Source: CASQEL01 sp036655975
GTDB taxonomy: Bacteria > Desulfobacterota > Desulfovibrionia > Desulfovibrionales > Desulfovibrionaceae
Reading direction: 5' to 3'
Length of the DNA stretch: 19,395 nucleotides
Assembly: GCA_036655975.1 (NCBI GenBank)
Contig: JAVVPD010000038.1
Coordinates: 1-19,395 of the forward strand
In this document: positions 15,436 through 19,395 of the stretch, piece by piece
Layout: each line of letters begins with the position of its first letter
Position numbering within the stretch: position 1 is the stretch's first letter
Program-made: the position numbers and the translations under genes
Notes under the pieces: generated by a model
Databases searched by the model: none
Told to the model about the DNA's origin: nothing
The model's input: the letters and a program-made list of their open reading frames with translations, nothing else

Positions 15436-17082
15436 TTAGGGGTGATATTTTTGCCGTGCGGCAGGCACCCACCATTTATCAAAATTATACATAATGCCCG
15501 CCAAAGCGGGTTTAATACCGTGAAAACGCGCTTGCACCACGGGCAAAGCATAAGGCACAAATAAAAAACAATAAGGCTGATCCGCATGCATAATTTCCTG
15601 CACTCTGTCGTACAAGACTTTGCGCCGGGCCATATCTGGGGTAGCGCGGGCTTCCACAAGCAGGGCGTCCACCTCGGCATTACTATAGCGAGTAAAATTC
15701 AGCCCACCGGGTTTGGCTTTAGAAGAATGCCAAACATCAAAAATATCGGGATCTTGGGTAATTGTCCAGCCCATAATCACCGCGTCAAAACGGCCCGTAT
15801 TTATAAATTCTTTAATAAATGCAGCCCATTCAACCGTACGGATACGCACTTCAATACCCACAGTTTTCAATTGGGCCTGAATAACCGTAGCAGCCAATAT
15901 TCTTTGTTCGTTACCTTGATTTGTCAGGATGGTAAAGGCCAAAGGCTTGCCGTCTTTTTCCACAACACCTTTGCCCTTTTTGTCCGTAAAGCCCGCTTCT
16001 CGCAGCAATTTTTGAGCCTTAGCCACGTCTTGCTGCACCGGACTAATATTGGTGTTATAGGCCCAAGTACCGGGTTTATACGGGCCGAAGGCGGGCACGC
16101 CCTCGCCCAGCAGCACTCCTTTAATAATATCGTCCCGACTGATGGCGCATGAAATTGCCTGTCGCACCCGCACATCTTGAAACACGGGATGTTGTAGATT
16201 AAAACCCAAATACACATAACTTGCTGAAAGATATTTGTATTTTTTAAAAAGTGTGTCCCAAGGTTCCCCGCTGGTCTGGCGCAAATATTGCTGTGGGGTC
16301 AAACCCATAAAGTCGAGTTTCCCCGCCTTGGTTTCCAAAAACATTGTTGAAATATCAGGAATAATTCTATATATTACTTCATGTATATAGGGGCGACCTT
16401 CAAAATACGTGGGCGAAGCCGACAGACGGATACGCGTTCCCGCCTCCCACGATTCCAATCGGTAAGGCCCCGCGCCCACGGGCTTACGCGAAAATTTTGT
16501 GTTATGAATATCCTGACCTGCCAGAATATGCTTGGGCAAGATCGCGCTCATCCATGAAATCAATGCTCTGGCAAAATAGTGCTCATAGCGCACTTCAAAG
16601 CTGTAGCGGCCTGTTTTTGTAAACGTCTTCACCGCCATAAAATCTTCGGCATAGGGGCTGGCGGTTTGCGGGTCAGTAACCAATTTCCACGTAAATTCCA
16701 CATCATCCGCCGTAAGCTCCGTACCGTCTTCCCACAAAATGCCCTGTCGTAGAGTAAAACGCAACAAGCGGCCCTCGTCCAAAACCTCATAGGATTGCGC
16801 GGCAAAAGGCTCAATTTCAAGATCTTTAGAATAGCGCAGTGGGGCCACAAACAGCAAATCTGAAATTTCGTGCGATGTAGCGTCGGACGAAAGATAGGGA
16901 ATAAGGTTAGAGGCTTCCCCAATACTCCCAAAAATAATCCGATCCCCATAGGCAGGAACATCCGCCTGCCGCACGGCGGACGGATCAGCCGCAGCATAGC
17001 CCCCCGTACACAGTGCCACCCAAAGGCAGATACTCCCCCAAATATATCGCGCTCCAAGCGTGTTCTGAAATTTATTTTTCAT
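15436..17082 (-). CDS. ABC transporter substrate-binding protein, peptide/nickel family 5 (SBP_bac_5)
   Basis: The 548-residue product starts with a Sec signal peptide: a basic end, a hydrophobic core at about 13-26 and an AAAD-type cleavage site near residue 31-33. Cys25 follows VAL, not a canonical lipobox, so a soluble periplasmic form is more likely. Family signatures include ILWEDGTELTADDVEFTW (115-132), ISWMSAILPKHIL and PVGAGPYRLESW (201-212). Such proteins deliver peptides, nickel complexes or related ligands to an ABC importer. No permease or ATPase gene is next to it, so it is an orphan or serves a distant transporter. ATG 17082 has AAGGG 5 nt upstream. It lies 14 nt before rel and is probably cotranscribed with it. 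The ligand is unknown. Confidence 0.92.
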   Translation of the reverse strand: MKNKFQNTLGARYIWGSICLWVALCTGGYAAADPSAVRQADVPAYGDRIIFGSIGEASNLIPYLSSDATSHEISDLLFVAPLRYSKDLEIEPFAAQSYEVLDEGRLLRFTLRQGILWEDGTELTADDVEFTWKLVTDPQTASPYAEDFMAVKTFTKTGRYSFEVRYEHYFARALISWMSAILPKHILAGQDIHNTKFSRKPVGAGPYRLESWEAGTRIRLSASPTYFEGRPYIHEVIYRIIPDISTMFLETKAGKLDFMGLTPQQYLRQTSGEPWDTLFKKYKYLSASYVYLGFNLQHPVFQDVRVRQAISCAISRDDIIKGVLLGEGVPAFGPYKPGTWAYNTNISPVQQDVAKAQKLLREAGFTDKKGKGVVEKDGKPLAFTILTNQGNEQRILAATVIQAQLKTVGIEVRIRTVEWAAFIKEFINTGRFDAVIMGWTITQDPDIFDVWHSSKAKPGGLNFTRYSNAEVDALLVEARATPDMARRKVLYDRVQEIMHADQPYCFLFVPYALPVVQARFHGIKPALAGIMYNFDKWWVPAARQKYHP

Positions 17083-17150
17083 ATAATCCCTTAATTTTTT
17101 TAAATTTGAAAATTTTTATCCCAAAGAACAAGAATTAGTGTTCATGACCC

Positions 17151-17179
17151 TTGAAAATTCCATGAGCATACGCTATCTT
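17151..17179 (+). promoter_or_regulatory. Sigma-70-like promoter candidate for the SNF2 helicase gene
   Basis: TTGAAA (17151-17156) and TATCTT (17174-17179) are 17 nt apart, with five and four matches to the consensus hexamers. This gives a leader of more than 100 nt that contains the dyad at 17228-17248. An alternative -10 (TATAGT, 17258-17263) lacks a good -35. I see no clear promoter for the opposite gene within 17083-17303. Confidence 0.3.
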
Positions 17180-17227
17180 CAATACTTCGCTTCTGCCAGT
17201 TGTACTATGTACCACTATTCACAAGCC

Positions 17228-17248
17228 TTCTCGTATTTATGACGAGAA
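17228..17248. repeat. Perfect 7-bp dyad in the divergent region
   Basis: TTCTCGT and ACGAGAA flank a 7-nt spacer, between the peptide-binding protein gene and the helicase gene. A second, shorter dyad (TATAC, C, GTATA, 17251-17261) follows directly. They could be operators or a leader hairpin; nothing in the sequence decides which. Confidence 0.5.
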
Positions 17249-17303
17249 TTTATACCGTATAGTATCGCAATGCGACCGAGCGTCCTTTGCGAGGAGTTAT
17301 TTC

Positions 17304-19395
17304 ATGACATTAGCTGAAAAAAATGCCGTGCGCTCGCTTATTCAAATTTTTGTGAACGATACTGTTCCCGAATATATTCGGGACAGTGGGCAGTATATAC
17401 TGTCTGAGGACGGGGTGCAAAAGTTAAATATTCGGGAAGAAGGCGAAATTTGGGACTTGGAAGGCACCCTACAAGGGGAAGACTTTCAAGTATATTCTCC
17501 CAAATTGTTTTTAAACTTGACTGAGCGCACAGTCAATTTTCAATGTAATTGTTCAGACGCCTTTACGGGAGTATGTATCCACGTGGCGGCCGTAGCCCAA
17601 AAAGTTCTGTCGGACTTTCGCGCCGAGGATGCGGGGGTATTAGAAGAAGTGCCCAATCCGCGTTCGGATTGGAAGCAGAGTTTTCGCGCCTTTTTTTCCA
17701 CAGATATGGAGCCAGAACCCGGTCGCCACTATCTTATTTTTCGTTTTCATCCTGAGCCTGGCCGTTTATTGGTAAGTTTTTACCGAGGCCGCCAGAATAA
17801 AACGGGCATTTCCTCAGTGCATACGGAAATCACCCTTGAGCATATTTTGCGTAATCCCGAATGGTGCGAACTTTCCCCCCAATTGCCCCAAGTGGTGCGC
17901 CAAATAGGGCAGCATCTCGATTATTACGGGCACCGAGTAGAAATTCCCGACGGTCTTGTTTCATGGTTTTTTTGGGCTTTACGCAAAGAATACTATCTTA
18001 TGTGGCGCGAAACAGACAAAATATGCCGCATCGAAAGTACCCCCTTTGCCCTAAAGCTCAAGCCCGACCTGAGCGAAGAAGGTTTCAACTTTAAAGTCCT
18101 CTTGCAGCGTGAGGGGCGTCAGGCTTTGTCCATTATGGATGCCCAAGAAGAAGAAATTACCTTCCACGGTCAAATGCCATTATGGGTGTGTTATAACAAC
18201 AGTTTTTATCCTGTACAGACGGGCCTGTACCCGCAATTGGTGCACGATCTTGTCTACGCCCGCCCGGTGGTGCCGCAGGAAGAAATCTCAGAATTTCTGG
18301 ACCGAGTGTGGACACGCCTGCCTGCCTCGGAACTGTACGAGCCGGAAACCTTTCTCAAGCTTATGGAGCCGGTCTTTCAGCCTGCCACGTATAATCCAAA
18401 ACTTTTTTTGGACGAAGAAGGCAGCCTCTTAACCCTAGAAATTGAAAATATTTACGAAACCATTCACGGTGAACAATCTCTGGGCGGGCCCAACCCCGAC
18501 TTCCAGACCGGCAGCTACGCCTACAGCGGCACCACCTATCTTATTCGCCGTCATCAGGACGAAGAAGCAGATTTATGGTTTCTCGAACCGGAAGAAGCTA
18601 TCGCCTTCCTGCTGGACAGTTACCCCACCTTGGTGGACAATTTCCGCGTTTTTGGTGAGAAGGCTCTTACCCGCTACAAAGTGCGTGCCTCACAGTCGGT
18701 CATCACCGCCACCGTGGAAAGCAACGAAAAAGATAAATGGTTTAATCTTGATATTAATGTGGAATACGATGGGCAGTCCGTATCATTGGAAAAGATCTGG
18801 AAGGCTTGGATTAAGGGCAAACGCTATGTGCAATTGAAAGACGGTTCTTACACGAGCCTGCCGGAAAGTTGGCTCCAAAAGATGGCCCATAAACTCAACG
18901 CTCTTGGACTAGACCCCTCCAAACCGCCGCAACAAAAATTCAAACAATTTGAAGCACCTGTTTTGGACAGCCTGTTGGACGACCTGCCCAATGTGCACAC
19001 GGATTCCTTTTGGAATAAATTGCGCGAAAAAATCAGCAGTTTTGAAGAAATCCGTCAGATTGCCCCGCCTAAGGGCCTCCACGCAGACTTACGCGCCTAT
19101 CAAAATCAGGGGCTTTCCTATCTTAACTTCCTGTCAGAATACGGTTTTGGGGGAATTCTGGCAGACGAAATGGGCCTTGGTAAAACAGTGCAAACGCTGG
19201 CCTTTATCCAGCATATGATTGAAAATAAGCTCACCGGGCCCAACCTGATTGTCGTGCCCACCTCAGTGCTGCCAAACTGGGATCGCGAAGCGGAAAAATT
19301 TGTTCCCAGCCTGCGCCGCCTGATTATTTACGGCACCCGCCGCGAGGGTATGTTCAAGCAAATCACCAATTCCGACATCATTGTCACCACCTATG
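17304..19395 (+). CDS. SWIM-domain SNF2 family DNA helicase/ATPase, 3'-truncated
   Basis: The frame is open from ATG 17304 to the last base (697 codons), so the C-terminal part lies outside. GAGGAG lies 7 nt before the start. Residues 80-93 hold a SWIM zinc finger, C81-x-C83-x7-C91-x-H93 (QCNCSDAFTGVCIH). Some 450 residues of the bacterial SNF2-associated kind follow. From about 590 the SNF2 ATPase begins (LRAYQNQGLSYLNFLSEYGF), with the Walker A region GGILADEMGLGKTVQTLAF (K627) and motif Ia LIVVPTSVLPNWDREAEKF (about 648-666). The DEAH box and second RecA lobe are not in view. Such proteins translocate on duplex DNA or displace bound proteins; a role in transcription, repair or defence cannot be chosen from this part. 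It is divergent from the peptide-binding protein gene. Confidence 0.92.
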   Translation, partial: MTLAEKNAVRSLIQIFVNDTVPEYIRDSGQYILSEDGVQKLNIREEGEIWDLEGTLQGEDFQVYSPKLFLNLTERTVNFQCNCSDAFTGVCIHVAAVAQKVLSDFRAEDAGVLEEVPNPRSDWKQSFRAFFSTDMEPEPGRHYLIFRFHPEPGRLLVSFYRGRQNKTGISSVHTEITLEHILRNPEWCELSPQLPQVVRQIGQHLDYYGHRVEIPDGLVSWFFWALRKEYYLMWRETDKICRIESTPFALKLKPDLSEEGFNFKVLLQREGRQALSIMDAQEEEITFHGQMPLWVCYNNSFYPVQTGLYPQLVHDLVYARPVVPQEEISEFLDRVWTRLPASELYEPETFLKLMEPVFQPATYNPKLFLDEEGSLLTLEIENIYETIHGEQSLGGPNPDFQTGSYAYSGTTYLIRRHQDEEADLWFLEPEEAIAFLLDSYPTLVDNFRVFGEKALTRYKVRASQSVITATVESNEKDKWFNLDINVEYDGQSVSLEKIWKAWIKGKRYVQLKDGSYTSLPESWLQKMAHKLNALGLDPSKPPQQKFKQFEAPVLDSLLDDLPNVHTDSFWNKLREKISSFEEIRQIAPPKGLHADLRAYQNQGLSYLNFLSEYGFGGILADEMGLGKTVQTLAFIQHMIENKLTGPNLIVVPTSVLPNWDREAEKFVPSLRRLIIYGTRREGMFKQITNSDIIVTTY

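Noticed and set aside
1..19395. CRISPR array, tRNA, rRNA, insertion sequence or prophage
   Set aside because: No regularly spaced repeats, tRNA-like cloverleaf, transposase or phage protein was seen by eye on either strand; a tRNA or covariance-model scan would settle small RNAs.

Overview
The window is about 19.4 kb of protein-coding bacterial DNA of moderately high G+C, with ten complete or gapped genes and two genes cut by the window ends. I see no rRNA, tRNA, CRISPR array, transposase or phage gene. The bifunctional Rel protein, the YkgJ-type cysteine protein, the J-domain protein and the gene style (strong GGAGG-type ribosome sites, GTG and TTG starts) suggest a Desulfovibrionaceae-like member of the Desulfobacterota. 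This rests on resemblance from memory, not a search. A run of ten Ns at 11003-11012 shows that this is a draft scaffold.

Left part (1-7121, plus strand): the end of a membrane-fusion protein gene followed by two RND permease genes, in the order and with the tight spacing of mdtA-mdtB-mdtC. Together they would form a proton-driven multidrug or amphiphile efflux pump. No outer-membrane TolC-type gene follows them. The next two genes run the other way (10068-7144): an M24-family metallopeptidase started by GTG, then a polytopic GT-C-like glycosyltransferase 15 nt downstream, probably one operon.

Middle (10069-12141): a 184-nt divergent promoter region, then a three-gene plus-strand operon coding for a small CoA-binding Rossmann protein (TTG start), a YkgJ-type cysteine-cluster protein broken by the N gap, and a J-domain protein with an unusual Ala/Gln tetrad coil. 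Both junctions are ATGA overlaps, so the three are translationally coupled. This is the best candidate here for an undescribed functional unit. A 370-nt intergenic stretch with a very strong hairpin and mutually exclusive stems follows.

Right part: a TauE/SafE permease (plus) converges on a minus-strand operon of a family 5 periplasmic peptide-binding protein and a bifunctional Rel (p)ppGpp synthetase/hydrolase. The last 15 bp of tauE and rel overlap tail to tail. Across a 221-nt divergent region, the window ends inside a SWIM-zinc-finger SNF2 helicase gene that stays open to the last base.
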